Assembly (NCBI GenBank): GCA_000802045.1
Contig: JUEF01000040.1
Location: 1 to 51,282, forward strand
Length of the DNA: 51,282 nt
Reading direction: 5' to 3'
Origin: Peptococcaceae bacterium BICA1-8
GTDB taxonomy: Bacteria; Bacillota; Peptococcia; Peptococcales; BICA1-8
The notes beneath the pieces are model-generated. The model searched no databases. It was not told the DNA's origin and was given only the letters and a program-made list of their open reading frames with translations. Shown piece after piece: positions 25,555-34,422 of the stretch (positions within the stretch are counted from its first letter, which is position 1; each line of letters begins with the position of its first letter). A program made the position numbers and the translations under genes.

Positions 25555-26289
25555 ATGACAATGATCAATAATGATTTATGTACAGGCTGCAAAATTTGTC
25601 AAAAGTATTGTACTGTAGACGCGATTCTCTATTCAAGTGAAGAAAAAAAATGCTACATTGACCAAGAAAGATGCACTGAGTGTTATGTGTGTCTCCGTCA
25701 GAAGGTTTGCTCCCAGGGTGCTATTGAACCGATCGAGTTAGATAACTTCTATAAACAGTTTCAGCATGTTATCAGTGACCCGGTAGAGAATCATGGTGTT
25801 ACAGGGGTAACAGGAAGAGGTACAGAAGAGGTTAAAACTAATGATGTATCTGGGCGTATTAAAAAAGGTGAAGTAGGTATAGCAATTGATATGGGAAGGC
25901 CTGGCATGGGTGTTTACTTAAGGGATGCTGAGAAGGTGGCTATGGCTGTTGCTGGAGCTGGTGCAGAATTGGCCCCAGCTGAGCACACTCCGTTAGCTAC
26001 TCTAATGACTGATTTGAAAGTTGGTAAACTAGTTGATGAATGTTTAAACTATCACTTGCTCTCAGTAATCGTAGAAGCAAAATGCCAAGAAAATCAGTTG
26101 AAGCAAGTATTAGAAGCTTTACAAAAGGTAGAAAAGGAAATTGATACAGTATTCTCCTTGGGTTTAATACTTAGGGTAGATGAAAATGGTGAGAATCAAA
26201 CTTTAGAATGTTTAAATGATATAGGTATTGCCAGGCCTCATCGAGGCAAAGTAAATGTTGGGTTAGGCAAACCTTTATCATTAGCATAG
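25555..26289 (+). CDS. Ferredoxin-domain protein of unassigned function
   Basis: A 244-residue protein. Residues 1-60 hold two ferredoxin-like cysteine clusters (CTGCKICQKYC, then CTECYVCLRQKVC). The remaining 180 residues have a conserved-looking core (GVTGVTGRGTEEVKTNDVSGR, then IAIDMGRPGMGVYLRDAEKVAMAV) unlike the common ferredoxin partners. I recall similar proteins in anaerobes annotated only as 4Fe-4S proteins, sometimes with 6-hydroxynicotinate reductase named as a relative, but cannot verify this. A redox role in the cytoplasm is inferred. It follows tctA and is 13 nt ahead of another unassigned gene. Confidence 0.7.
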   Translation: MTMINNDLCTGCKICQKYCTVDAILYSSEEKKCYIDQERCTECYVCLRQKVCSQGAIEPIELDNFYKQFQHVISDPVENHGVTGVTGRGTEEVKTNDVSGRIKKGEVGIAIDMGRPGMGVYLRDAEKVAMAVAGAGAELAPAEHTPLATLMTDLKVGKLVDECLNYHLLSVIVEAKCQENQLKQVLEALQKVEKEIDTVFSLGLILRVDENGENQTLECLNDIGIARPHRGKVNVGLGKPLSLA

Positions 26290-26302
26290 GGGGGGTATTT
26301 AT

Positions 26303-26959
26303 ATGACACATTCATTACATCGTTCGGGGTCAATCGAGTCTCAAAAGAAAGATTTTAATTGGTTTATGTACCAAACCCAAGGGGTAAATGATGTAAATAT
26401 TAAACCTAAGGCTCTAGAATTCATTGCTGCTGCAGAAGCAGTTGGTTCAGAAAACTGGGGTGATGTTAAAACTGGTCCTAAAACCCAGTATTCTGTAGAA
26501 GAGATTAAAGATAAAATTTCAGATAAATCAAGAATCAGAGGAGTTTTTACTAAAAGAGAACAGGTTGTAGAGTTTCTAAAACGTATTAAAGAAAAAGATG
26601 TTGGTCAGTCAGTGGTTATCACAGGTATATTAGAAGAAGTTTTACCTGCTTGTAAAGAAGCGGGAGTTACCCCCCATTCTATTAACTACTCTTTAGGTGT
26701 ATGGGGTAAAAAGGATAATCTTCCTGATGATACGACACTATCTATTACTACAATGTGCGGCCACCACATGATTCCTCCTAAATTTGTGGAGCATATGATG
26801 AATCAAGTAGCAAAAGGAAAGTTAACAGAAGATGAAGCTGCTATAAAGCTTGCTAATTTCTGTTACTGTGGAATATTTAATCAGGTGCGATGTGCTGATA
26901 TAATAAAAGAAACTGTTGAAAAAGCAAATAAAGAAGTTGCTGCAGCTACGGAAAAATAG
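26303..26959 (+). CDS. Conserved-looking protein of unknown function with Cys/His motifs
   Basis: A 218-residue soluble protein that I do not recognise. The C-terminal half contains TTMCGHHMIP, NFCYCGIFN and VRCADI, a set of four cysteines and two histidines that could bind a metal or Fe-S cluster. The N-terminal half is charged with no signal peptide. It lies 13 nt after the ferredoxin-domain gene, has a GGGGGG-type ribosome binding site, and probably acts with it. Four genes of an apparent catabolic operon surround it. Confidence 0.7.
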   Translation: MTHSLHRSGSIESQKKDFNWFMYQTQGVNDVNIKPKALEFIAAAEAVGSENWGDVKTGPKTQYSVEEIKDKISDKSRIRGVFTKREQVVEFLKRIKEKDVGQSVVITGILEEVLPACKEAGVTPHSINYSLGVWGKKDNLPDDTTLSITTMCGHHMIPPKFVEHMMNQVAKGKLTEDEAAIKLANFCYCGIFNQVRCADIIKETVEKANKEVAAATEK

Positions 26960-26980
26960 TTTTTTTAATAATCCCCCTGG

Positions 26981-27027
26981 AGGATAAGGTATCTCCTCAC
27001 TAACCCTTGTATATAGATGCCTTATCC
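26981..27027 (+). other. Long intercistronic hairpin before the PLP-enzyme gene
   Basis: AGGATAAGGTATCT (26981-26994) pairs over all 14 positions (one G-T) with AGATGCCTTATCCT (27014-27027), leaving a 19-nt loop. It is not followed by a T-run and precedes the ribosome binding site at about 27060. It could be a processing or regulatory structure. Confidence 0.55.
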
Positions 27028-27069
27028 TCTAAAATATAATTAAGCAATTAAGCCAAAAGAGGTGAAAAA

Positions 27070-28179
27070 ATGACGAAAACTATTTGGGATTTAGATACTC
27101 CTGCCTTAGTCGTTGATGTGAATATTATGGGAAAAAATATTCAAAACATGCAGGAAAAGGCAGATAAGTTTGGTGTAAATTTAAGGCCTCATACCAAGAC
27201 CCATAGGACACCGGCATTGGCTAAAATGCAGGTTAAAGCTGGAGCTCAAGGAATCACTGTTGCCAAGGTTGGTGAAGCTGAGGTAATGGCAGATGAAGGC
27301 TTAGATGATATATTTATAGCTAATGAAATATACGGGGAAAAAAAGCTAGAAAGATTAAAGGCGATAGCAAAGAAGATTAAGGTTAGCCTTGGTGTTGATA
27401 ATCGAGAGCAGGTTGCTGCTTTATCTGAAGCATTTAAGGGTGAAGAAAAGCCAATTGAGGTATTAATAGAAATAGAAACAGGGGAAGAAAGGTCTGGTTT
27501 GATTCCTGGACAAGAAGTGGTTGAACTAGCTAAATTTATTGACCAAGCACCAAATGTCAGGCTAAAAGGCGTATTCTCCCATGAAGGGCATACATATGGT
27601 GCAGCGTCAGTGGAGGAATGCATCAAGCTATTTAATAAGAGCCAGGAAGATACCCTCTGTGCTGCAGAATTAATCAGACAAGAAGGAATTGAAGTAAATG
27701 TTATAAGTATTGGAGCCACACCATCTTTGCTGCATGGCGAAGTATTACTAGGCATTACTGAAATCAGGCCGGGTACATATATTTTAATGGACGGTGCTCA
27801 AGGTCATGCTATTAATGATTACAGTAAATGTGCATTAACAGTGCTGGCCACAGTTGTCAGCAAGCCCACAAAAGAAAGGATAGTGCTTGATTCAGGAGTG
27901 AAAGCATTAACTGCTTTTACAAGGAATAAAGGAATTTGTTATACTCCTGGTTTTGGGCTAGTTAAAGGCTATGATAATTTAAGATTAGTAAAGCTTTATG
28001 ATGAACATGGTTTAATTAATAACCAAGAGGTAAATGAAAAACTGAATATCGGAGATAAACTAGAGATTATACCTAATCATGTCTGTCCTACTTGTAATCT
28101 TTATGACAAAATTCATATGGTACAGGATGGAAAAGTTATAGTCGAATTTCCTATTTTATGTCGGGGTAAATCACAGTAG
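27070..28179 (+). CDS. D-threonine aldolase / D-serine dehydratase-like PLP enzyme (alanine racemase fold)
   Basis: A 369-residue protein of the DSD1/D-threonine aldolase family. The N-terminal PLP barrel begins DLDTPALVVDVNIM; Lys43 in LRPHTKTHRTP forms the Schiff base. The C-terminal domain ends with NHVCPTCNL, whose His and Cys match the metal-binding pair of this family. Members cleave or dehydrate D-threonine, D-serine, 3-hydroxyaspartate and similar compounds. The next gene is an ornithine-cyclodeaminase homologue; the same two families occur as BhcC and BhcD in the beta-hydroxyaspartate cycle. The dehydratase BhcB and aminotransferase BhcA are not in the window, so this parallel is only suggestive. 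Confidence 0.82.
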   Translation: MTKTIWDLDTPALVVDVNIMGKNIQNMQEKADKFGVNLRPHTKTHRTPALAKMQVKAGAQGITVAKVGEAEVMADEGLDDIFIANEIYGEKKLERLKAIAKKIKVSLGVDNREQVAALSEAFKGEEKPIEVLIEIETGEERSGLIPGQEVVELAKFIDQAPNVRLKGVFSHEGHTYGAASVEECIKLFNKSQEDTLCAAELIRQEGIEVNVISIGATPSLLHGEVLLGITEIRPGTYILMDGAQGHAINDYSKCALTVLATVVSKPTKERIVLDSGVKALTAFTRNKGICYTPGFGLVKGYDNLRLVKLYDEHGLINNQEVNEKLNIGDKLEIIPNHVCPTCNLYDKIHMVQDGKVIVEFPILCRGKSQ

Positions 28180-28196
28180 GAGAGGAGGACTTTTTT

Positions 28197-29183
28197 ATGG
28201 CTGAAGTTATAGTTTTAACGGATAAAGATGTAGAAGAATTAATAACCTTTGAGGAAACTATGGTTATGGTTGAAAAAGCTTTTGCTGATTTTCAACAAGG
28301 ATTAAGTGAGGTATTCCCGGTAGTTAGAGAAGAAATAAAAAAACACCAGGGGATATTTGGTGTCAAATCCGGCTACTTAACAGAAGATGAAATTTTAGGA
28401 TTTAAAGCTGGCGGGTTTTGGTTAAAGAATATGGAAAAGGGAATTACCAATCATCAGTCCACAATGGTGTTGTTTGACCCATTTACAGGACAGCCCAAGG
28501 CTCTCATCGCCGCCAACTATATAACTAAAATTAGGACAGCTGCTTTAGGAGCTGTTGGCTGCAAGTATTTAGCCCGTAAAGACAGTAAAGTTTTGACTGT
28601 AGTGGGGGCTGGCTTGCAAGGTAGAAACCAATTATTAGCTACTTTAAAAGTTCTACCAAATATCGAAAAGGTTCAAGTTTATGATATTAGTAGTAAATAT
28701 GCAAAAAAAATGGTTGAAGATATGGCTGGATTAATAAAGCCTGAGATAACATTTATTGAGGATGGCGAGAAGGCTTGTCAGAATGCCGATGTTATTCTTA
28801 CGACAACCCCTAGCTACCAATATATTGTTAAAGCTCAGTGGATAAAGGAAGGCACCCATCTTAACTGCATAGGAACTGATACCAAGGGAAAACAGGAGAT
28901 AGACCCACAAATATTCTCTAAAGCAAAAATTGTTGTAGATAATCTAGCCCAGTGTATTACTATCGGAGAAACTCAACATGCCTATACCCAAGGTTTAATT
29001 TCCGAAAAAGATATTTTTGCTGAAATAGGAGAAGTTATTTTAGGTCAAAAACCCGGCAGAACAAATGAGAAAGAAATAACTATTTTTGATACAACGGGAG
29101 TTACCGTTCAAGACTTGATTACAGCTGGCAAAGCCCTAGAAAAGGCTATAAGTTTGAACAAAGGGGTAAAAGTAGAGGTTTAG
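28197..29183 (+). CDS. Ornithine cyclodeaminase / mu-crystallin family dehydrogenase
   Basis: A 328-residue protein with a Rossmann NAD(P) site (VVGAGLQGRNQLLATLK followed by VYDIS) and the family opening DVEELITFEETMVMVEKAFADF. Members include ornithine cyclodeaminase, alanine dehydrogenase, ketimine reductase and iminosuccinate reductase (BhcD). Which reaction applies here cannot be read directly. It has a GGAGAGGAGG site, lies 17 nt after the PLP-enzyme gene and ends the long operon before a bidirectional terminator. Confidence 0.82.
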   Translation: MAEVIVLTDKDVEELITFEETMVMVEKAFADFQQGLSEVFPVVREEIKKHQGIFGVKSGYLTEDEILGFKAGGFWLKNMEKGITNHQSTMVLFDPFTGQPKALIAANYITKIRTAALGAVGCKYLARKDSKVLTVVGAGLQGRNQLLATLKVLPNIEKVQVYDISSKYAKKMVEDMAGLIKPEITFIEDGEKACQNADVILTTTPSYQYIVKAQWIKEGTHLNCIGTDTKGKQEIDPQIFSKAKIVVDNLAQCITIGETQHAYTQGLISEKDIFAEIGEVILGQKPGRTNEKEITIFDTTGVTVQDLITAGKALEKAISLNKGVKVEV

Positions 29184-29197
29184 CACAAAGAAAAGAA

Positions 29198-29224
29198 AGG
29201 AGCTGTCATTTACCGACAGCTCCT
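29198..29224. terminator. Bidirectional terminator between convergent genes
   Basis: AGGAGCTGTC (29198-29207) and GACAGCTCCT (29215-29224) pair perfectly around ATTTACC. It lies between the ornithine-cyclodeaminase-like gene and the convergent sigma-54 activator, whose last codons are inside the stem. Confidence 0.72.
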
Positions 29225-31347
29225 ATTAGATTCTGATATTTTGATTTCTCTAGGTATTGGAGGAAATCTGTTCCTAAGAGGGTTATTTTCGTACCCTGTT
29301 TTGTTTTGCCTGACTCAATAAGCTCCATCCTTACTAAGAGATTTAATAACTGTCTTAACTTATGGTCAGCATAAACTTCTCCGGTACAGTCCGTCATTCT
29401 TTTAGCTAAGGTTGACCTACCTAAGCCCTTATCTAAAGAGGAGTAGCTTTGGATTTCATTTAGTGCAAGATAGATAATTTTCAAGAGGTTTTGATTTGCT
29501 AATTCCTGAGCCTTTAAATCAAATTTTTTATCAAAATTATATGGCTTAAAAGTCGTATCTATTTTAGGTTTTATATTTCTAGTTAAATAAATTGGCAGGT
29601 GTTTTATTGTTGCTATTTCCTCTTTGGGTACGATACTGCACATATAATTAACAACATTTTCTAGTTCCCTAATATTCCCCGGCCATGAATATTTTAAAAG
29701 GTACTCTTTGACAGAAACGTCTAAAAGTAATTTGCGCTGATAAAATTTTTGCGCAAAATAGTCAATAAAAATAAGTATATCTTCCTCCCGATCCCTTAAA
29801 GGGGGAATGCCTAAGGGCAGGGTACACAATCGATAAAATAAATCGCTACGGAACATATTTTTTTCAACTAGTTCTATCAAATTTTGATTGGTAGCAGCAA
29901 TTACTCTAACATCAATAGGTATTATGTTTCGGCCACCAACCCGTCGTACCTCCCGTTCCTCTAAAACCCTTAACAACCTTTTTTGTACATCTAAACCGGA
30001 ATCACCTATTTCATCGAGAAAAATAGTTCCATTATGGGCTTCTTCGAATAAGCCGGACTTTCCGCCCTTTTTTGCTCCAGTAAAAGCACCATCCTCATAT
30101 CCAAAAAGTTCACTTTCTATTAAATTATCGGGTATTGCAGCAAAATTGATAGCTACAAAAGGCCCGTTTTTACGGTCAGAGGCATTATGGATAGCTTGGG
30201 CAAATAATTCTTTACCTGTACCGCTCTCGGCCTCAATGAGGATAGTGAGATTAGTTTCAGCAAATTGATGGGCTAAGGATGATACATTTTTTAATTCCTG
30301 GGATGTTCCTATAATGTCACTAAAATTATACTTAGCTATATTACCTTGTTTTTTTAATTCCCGACGGACTTTATATTCTAATTCTTGCACTTGACCTACC
30401 GGTTTAAAAGTAGTGACAACACCTTCTACCGACCCATTTGTATCTAGGATAGGGTATGCATTTAAAACATAATAATTATTTTTAATTTGTTGAATTTTAT
30501 CAACTATGCATAAAGTATTAGTAAGTGTTGATGTTAAATCGACCTGCGGGAGAATATTATTTAGCTTTTTATCGATGGCAGAGAAGCTATTAATGCCTAG
30601 TAAATGTTCAAATGCAGAGTTTATTAAAATTATTTTTTGCTCTTTATCTATGGCGAGAATTGCTTCATCAACAGTATTAATTATTACTTCCAGTCGTCGT
30701 TTTAGATTATTATTAATTTGAGCTGAAGTGTGTATTCGTTTGCTTAGATTAAATATTTCGTTAACATAGTGCTGGGAAATATTATTAATTAGTTCCTTAG
30801 GTAGACCAATTTCTATAATTAGCTCTACGTAAGTAGAAAGATCAATACTTTTTACCCCTATATCAATAGTTCTTTTAATATGTGAGGGTACAAGTTGACT
30901 TAATCCGGTTGTAATAGCAAGGGTAATATTTTTATCAGGCGTGGGGGTAATTGTCGGATAATAGGGAACAAGCTCAAGATAATCAGTGCCCAGTTTTTTC
31001 AAAAGGTCGATGGCCATATTTGTTGTTTCTTCTGAATTTGCAACGACCAAGGCTTGTGTGCCTGATACGAGTTCTAGTACTTTATCTAAATTCACTGTAT
31101 CTAATGTTCTTGCTGCTACAATTACTTTTTTATTTGGGGGAATGCTATCCTTTATTTTGGATAAAGCAGTATAACTAGAAGTTACATAGATGTCGCAGTC
31201 ATAACAATCTATAGGCACCTCCATATGCTGAAGACACCAAGATTTTATATCGAGATATTGACCTAATAAATAGTTTAGCTGTTTAGTGAGGGTTAAGGTA
31301 GTTTTTTCATGGTTTCCTACAAAACAAATGCTTTTTCTTTTCTCCAA
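29206..31347 (-). CDS. Sigma-54-dependent transcriptional activator
   Basis: About 713 residues. Residues 1-200 form an unrecognised sensor region. A PAS-like domain spans about 220-320 ([23 protein letters not shown]). The AAA+ sigma-54 domain spans about 340-570, with Walker A ESGTGKE, the sigma-54 contact loop GAFTGA, Walker [11 protein letters not shown] and the R-finger region. The C-terminus lacks the usual Fis-type helix-turn-helix and instead looks like a winged helix ([10 protein letters not shown]...[26 protein letters not shown]). It probably activates the sigma-54 promoters of this window. TTG 31347 is chosen, 7 nt after GGGGTGG; TTG 31353 is only one base from that site. Confidence 0.88.
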   Translation of the reverse strand: MEKRKSICFVGNHEKTTLTLTKQLNYLLGQYLDIKSWCLQHMEVPIDCYDCDIYVTSSYTALSKIKDSIPPNKKVIVAARTLDTVNLDKVLELVSGTQALVVANSEETTNMAIDLLKKLGTDYLELVPYYPTITPTPDKNITLAITTGLSQLVPSHIKRTIDIGVKSIDLSTYVELIIEIGLPKELINNISQHYVNEIFNLSKRIHTSAQINNNLKRRLEVIINTVDEAILAIDKEQKIILINSAFEHLLGINSFSAIDKKLNNILPQVDLTSTLTNTLCIVDKIQQIKNNYYVLNAYPILDTNGSVEGVVTTFKPVGQVQELEYKVRRELKKQGNIAKYNFSDIIGTSQELKNVSSLAHQFAETNLTILIEAESGTGKELFAQAIHNASDRKNGPFVAINFAAIPDNLIESELFGYEDGAFTGAKKGGKSGLFEEAHNGTIFLDEIGDSGLDVQKRLLRVLEEREVRRVGGRNIIPIDVRVIAATNQNLIELVEKNMFRSDLFYRLCTLPLGIPPLRDREEDILIFIDYFAQKFYQRKLLLDVSVKEYLLKYSWPGNIRELENVVNYMCSIVPKEEIATIKHLPIYLTRNIKPKIDTTFKPYNFDKKFDLKAQELANQNLLKIIYLALNEIQSYSSLDKGLGRSTLAKRMTDCTGEVYADHKLRQLLNLLVRMELIESGKTKQGTKITLLGTDFLQYLEKSKYQNLIGAVGK

Positions 31348-31374
31348 TTCCAATCCACCCCATTTTATGTGCTA

Positions 31375-31403
31375 TTATAGATATTAAACATTAATATCTA
31401 TAA
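31375..31403. promoter_or_regulatory. 29-bp palindrome in the divergent regulator / LUD intergenic region
   Basis: Arms of 13 nt (TTATAGATATTAA and its complement) are separated by ACA. The site lies 22-50 nt upstream of the activator's start codons and 34 nt upstream of the LUD start, so it is placed to control both. It does not resemble the TTRGG-N12-CCYAA repeat. The binding protein is unknown. Confidence 0.55.
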
Positions 31404-31436
31404 ATCCTGCAGGCTAGTTAGGAGGTTATAAGAAAG

Positions 31437-32042
31437 ATGGAAAATTATGAAGTGTTACAAAGAAATTTAGAGAACAGAGGGTTTTCAGTTAGAGTTGTAA
31501 ATAATCAAGAAGAGGTAATACCTATACTCAAAGAATTAATACCTGAAGGAGCAGAAATTGGCATACCGGGTTCAGTAACTATACGTAGCCTAGGGATAAT
31601 AGAAACATTTAAAATGTTAGGCCATACGATAATTGATACCTGGGATAACGGAGATAGGGGAAACCGCTTAGAACAATTAAATGCCGATGTTGTTTTAACT
31701 AGCTCTAATGCAGTTACTGAAGACGGTATTCTTGTTAATTTAGATGGAACAGGAAACAGAGTAGCATCTATGTGTTTTGGGCCAAAAAAGGTAATCGCAA
31801 TTGTAGGAATAAACAAAGTCACAAAAAATTTAGAAGAAGCAATTTATCGGACAAAAAACGTTGCCGCACCTTTACTTTATAAAAATAAGAATTCTAATAC
31901 CCCTTGCCAGAAAACTGGGTACTGCCATGACTGTAAAACAACCAAGACCAAGCAGTGCAGAGTATTGGTAATTCATGAAGGTAAACCAAGGGGAATAGAA
32001 GAATTTCATATTATTCTAGTCAAGGAAAAATTAGGCTTTTGA
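31437..32042 (+). CDS. LUD-domain (LutC-like) protein with C-terminal cysteines
   Basis: A 201-residue protein of the LUD family (lactate utilisation LutC/YkgG-like). PEGAEIGIPGSVTIRSLGI is the family opening; NADVVLTSSNAVTEDGILVNLDGTGNRVASMCFGPKKVIAIVGINK is the most conserved block. The tail has PCQKTGYCHDCKTTKTKQCRV, four cysteines that may bind Fe-S or zinc. The family is linked with lactate oxidation complexes, but lutA and lutB are absent, so the role here is open. It diverges from the sigma-54 activator and is followed by a terminator. Confidence 0.82.
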   Translation: MENYEVLQRNLENRGFSVRVVNNQEEVIPILKELIPEGAEIGIPGSVTIRSLGIIETFKMLGHTIIDTWDNGDRGNRLEQLNADVVLTSSNAVTEDGILVNLDGTGNRVASMCFGPKKVIAIVGINKVTKNLEEAIYRTKNVAAPLLYKNKNSNTPCQKTGYCHDCKTTKTKQCRVLVIHEGKPRGIEEFHIILVKEKLGF

Positions 32043-32060
32043 TTTTTATATGAAATGAGT

Positions 32061-32088
32061 AAAAGACCGGCTCTAGGCCGGTTTTTCC
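32061..32088 (+). terminator. Terminator after the LUD gene
   Basis: ACCGGC (32066-32071) and GCCGGT (32077-32082) pair around TCTAG, preceded by AAAAG and followed by TTTT. Confidence 0.82.
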
Positions 32089-32267
32089 CATTCTGTGTAA
32101 AGTATACATTATACGTACCTTCATATAGGAAATAATATTGTATACATTTGCAAAATCTATATGAATTTAAAATATAACATAGTATTATATAACAATAGAT
32201 GAGCATGTGTATTGATGTAATACAGTGCTGATTATTAATAAAAATAAACACAAAGGGGTGTTTTTTT

Positions 32268-33956
32268 ATGATTGAATGGCCAAAATCAAATGATGTAATC
32301 GGTTCGGTAAATAGGGGGAATCCTGCTGAGTCAGGACTATGTACCTTATGTAGAGCTGACTGCCAAGGAAAGTGTGAATCATTTTTATCCAGTATGAGTG
32401 GAAGAAAAATCCTATATCCAAGGGATTTTGGAACAGTTACTTCCGGTAGTAAGAATACAACCCATGTTGGAGTTTGTTACAATTCCTTAAGAATCCAAGG
32501 GTATAATTATGGTGCTACAGGATTGGCAAATGGATTATCAAATTCTGCTGATGATTGTATTTTCCCAAATGTAAGTCTCGAAACTGAGTTTGGCAATGAA
32601 GTCAAAACTAAGTCAAGAGTACCCATTATGACCGGAGCCCTAGGCTCTACCTTCATAGCTGCAAAATATTGGGAATCCTTTGCTGCCGGTGCAGCTTTAG
32701 TCGGTTTTCCAATTGTTATTGGTGAAAACGTAGTAGGTGTTGATAAAGAATCGGTAATCGAAAATGGAAGAATAAAAAAGGCTCCAGAATTGGAAAGAAG
32801 AATTGATACCTATCTCCGTTATTATGAAGGTTATGGTGCTATTCTTGTTCAATTGAATGTTGAAGATACCAGAAACGGTGTTGCTGAATATATAAGTGAA
32901 AAATATGGTGATAAAGTAATAATTGAATTGAAATGGGGCCAAGGGGCCAAGGATATCGGTGGAGAAATCCAAGTAACTAGCCTTGATTATGCATTGTTCT
33001 TGAAAAATAGGGATTATATAGTTGACCCAGATCCGAGTTTGCCAGAAGTTCAGGAGGCATTTAAAGGTGGGGCTATCAAAGCCTTTGCTAGACACAGTCG
33101 GTTAGGATATACTGATTTATCCTCTGCTGAGCAAGTTAGAGAACAATTTATGAGCTCTGTAGACTACCTGAGAAAATTAGGCTTTAGCAGAATCACATTA
33201 AAGACTGGTTCTTATGGAATGGAAGCCTTAGCTATGGCTATTAAGTTTGCAACCGATGCAAAACTTGATTTATTGACAATAGACGGTTCCGGTGGAGGAA
33301 CAGGCATGAGTCCATGGAATATGATGGAAACCTGGGGAGTACCTTCAATTTTACTTCATGCTAAAGCTTATGAATATGCATCTATCTTAGCTGCTAAAGG
33401 ACAAAAGGTTGTTGACATTGCCTTTGGAGGAGGTTTGGCTAGGGAAGACCATATTTTTAAAGCCTTAGCTCTAGGTGCACCTTTCACTAAGACAATCTGT
33501 ATGGGTAGATCTGTGATGATACCTGGCTTCTTAGGTGCTAATATTGAAGGTGTATTAAAGCCAGAAAGAAAAGCTCATGTTAATGGCAACTGGGATAAAC
33601 TCCCTGCATCTGTAACTCAATACGGTATGACTGCAGAAGAAATATTTGCTGGCTACTATGATGTTCAAAAGAAGGTAGGAGCACAGGAGATGCAGAACAT
33701 TCCTTATGGTGCAGTAGCTATCTGGACACTTGTAGATAAGTTAGCTGCTGGGCTGCAGCAATTTATGGCAGGTGCTAGAAGATTCTCTGTTAATCAAATT
33801 TCCAGGGATGATATCTTCTCTGGTAATAGAGAGACAGAAAGAGAAACAAAAGTACCTTTTATAACCGATGTAATGGATGAGACAGCTAAGAAGATATTAA
33901 ATTCACCTCCATTTAATGTTGTAGAGGAAAATGCAAAAAAAATCATGAATTTCTAA
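32268..33956 (+). CDS. FMN-binding glutamate-synthase-like protein
   Basis: A 562-residue protein related to the FMN-binding domain of glutamate synthase (GltB domain 2/archaeal type). The core has LLTIDGSGGGTGMSPWNMMETWGVPS, the FMN/catalytic barrel block, and VVDIAFGGGLAREDHIFKALALGA. The N-terminus carries CTLCRADCQGKC, a cysteine set suited to a small Fe-S cluster. No glutaminase domain is present. Substrate is unknown; such stand-alone proteins are frequent in anaerobes. It is a single gene after a 225-nt AT-rich upstream region, ended by a clear terminator. Confidence 0.83.
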   Translation: MIEWPKSNDVIGSVNRGNPAESGLCTLCRADCQGKCESFLSSMSGRKILYPRDFGTVTSGSKNTTHVGVCYNSLRIQGYNYGATGLANGLSNSADDCIFPNVSLETEFGNEVKTKSRVPIMTGALGSTFIAAKYWESFAAGAALVGFPIVIGENVVGVDKESVIENGRIKKAPELERRIDTYLRYYEGYGAILVQLNVEDTRNGVAEYISEKYGDKVIIELKWGQGAKDIGGEIQVTSLDYALFLKNRDYIVDPDPSLPEVQEAFKGGAIKAFARHSRLGYTDLSSAEQVREQFMSSVDYLRKLGFSRITLKTGSYGMEALAMAIKFATDAKLDLLTIDGSGGGTGMSPWNMMETWGVPSILLHAKAYEYASILAAKGQKVVDIAFGGGLAREDHIFKALALGAPFTKTICMGRSVMIPGFLGANIEGVLKPERKAHVNGNWDKLPASVTQYGMTAEEIFAGYYDVQKKVGAQEMQNIPYGAVAIWTLVDKLAAGLQQFMAGARRFSVNQISRDDIFSGNRETERETKVPFITDVMDETAKKILNSPPFNVVEENAKKIMNF

Positions 33957-33968
33957 ATTTCTAATAAA

Positions 33969-34006
33969 AAAGCCGTCTGCTAGGTTTAGCAGGCGGCTTG
34001 ATTTTT
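33969..34006 (+). terminator. Terminator after the glutamate-synthase-like gene
   Basis: GCCGTCTGCT and AGCAGGCGGC pair (one G-T) around AGGTTT and are followed by TTGATTTTT. Confidence 0.82.
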
Positions 34007-34079
34007 GAACTTGAACGATTTACTGCATCCTTTCAGTAGAACAGTAGCACTTTAGCACTGTAGCACTGTAGCGTCTGCT

Positions 34080-34289
34080 TTAAAGCCAGGGCATTTTATC
34101 TAGGTCATCACCATTAAGGATAGGGAGTATTTTTGTTTTCAAAGGTTCTGGGACATCCTTTATCTTGTAAGTATCAATCCTTAGAATGTCAATATTTTCT
34201 ACTTTTACTCGCATAGCAAGCTCCTTGGTGGTTAAACCCCATTTCTTTCTTAATTCTTTAACTGTCTTGTTACGGAAGAAAAATGCCAT
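34080..34289 (-). CDS. Small helix-turn-helix-like protein, 69 residues
   Basis: The sequence has an XRE-like helix-turn-helix look (VKELRKKWGLTTKELAMRVKVENIDILRIDTY). It has an ATG behind GAAGGAGT on the minus strand. No partner gene is evident. Word-like repeats (CACTTTAGCACTGTAGCACTG) lie just downstream at 34046-34071. It is too short to assign further. Confidence 0.55.
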   Translation of the reverse strand: MAFFFRNKTVKELRKKWGLTTKELAMRVKVENIDILRIDTYKIKDVPEPLKTKILPILNGDDLDKMPWL

Positions 34290-34341
34290 AGAAAAGGTAC
34301 TCCTTCTTTCAAATAATTATAATTATAACACAAGTGTATGC

Positions 34342-34396
34342 AAAAAAAAGTCAAAACCACAATAGTATTTACCTACCGTGGTTTTGGCTTTTTAAC
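34342..34396 (-). terminator. Terminator downstream of the DUF378 gene
   Basis: The stem AAAACCAC / GTGGTTTT sits around a 15-nt loop with A- and T-runs on both sides (CTTTTT at 34390-34395 and, for the minus strand, the A-run at 34345-34351). It should end the minus-strand DUF378 transcript. Confidence 0.65.
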
Positions 34397-34422
34397 CTAT
34401 TAATAAAAATTTATTAGCCTTA

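Noticed and set aside
29888..31178. Plus-strand open frames opposite the sigma-54 activator
   Set aside because: They are shadow frames of the activator coding sequence and lack ribosome binding sites.
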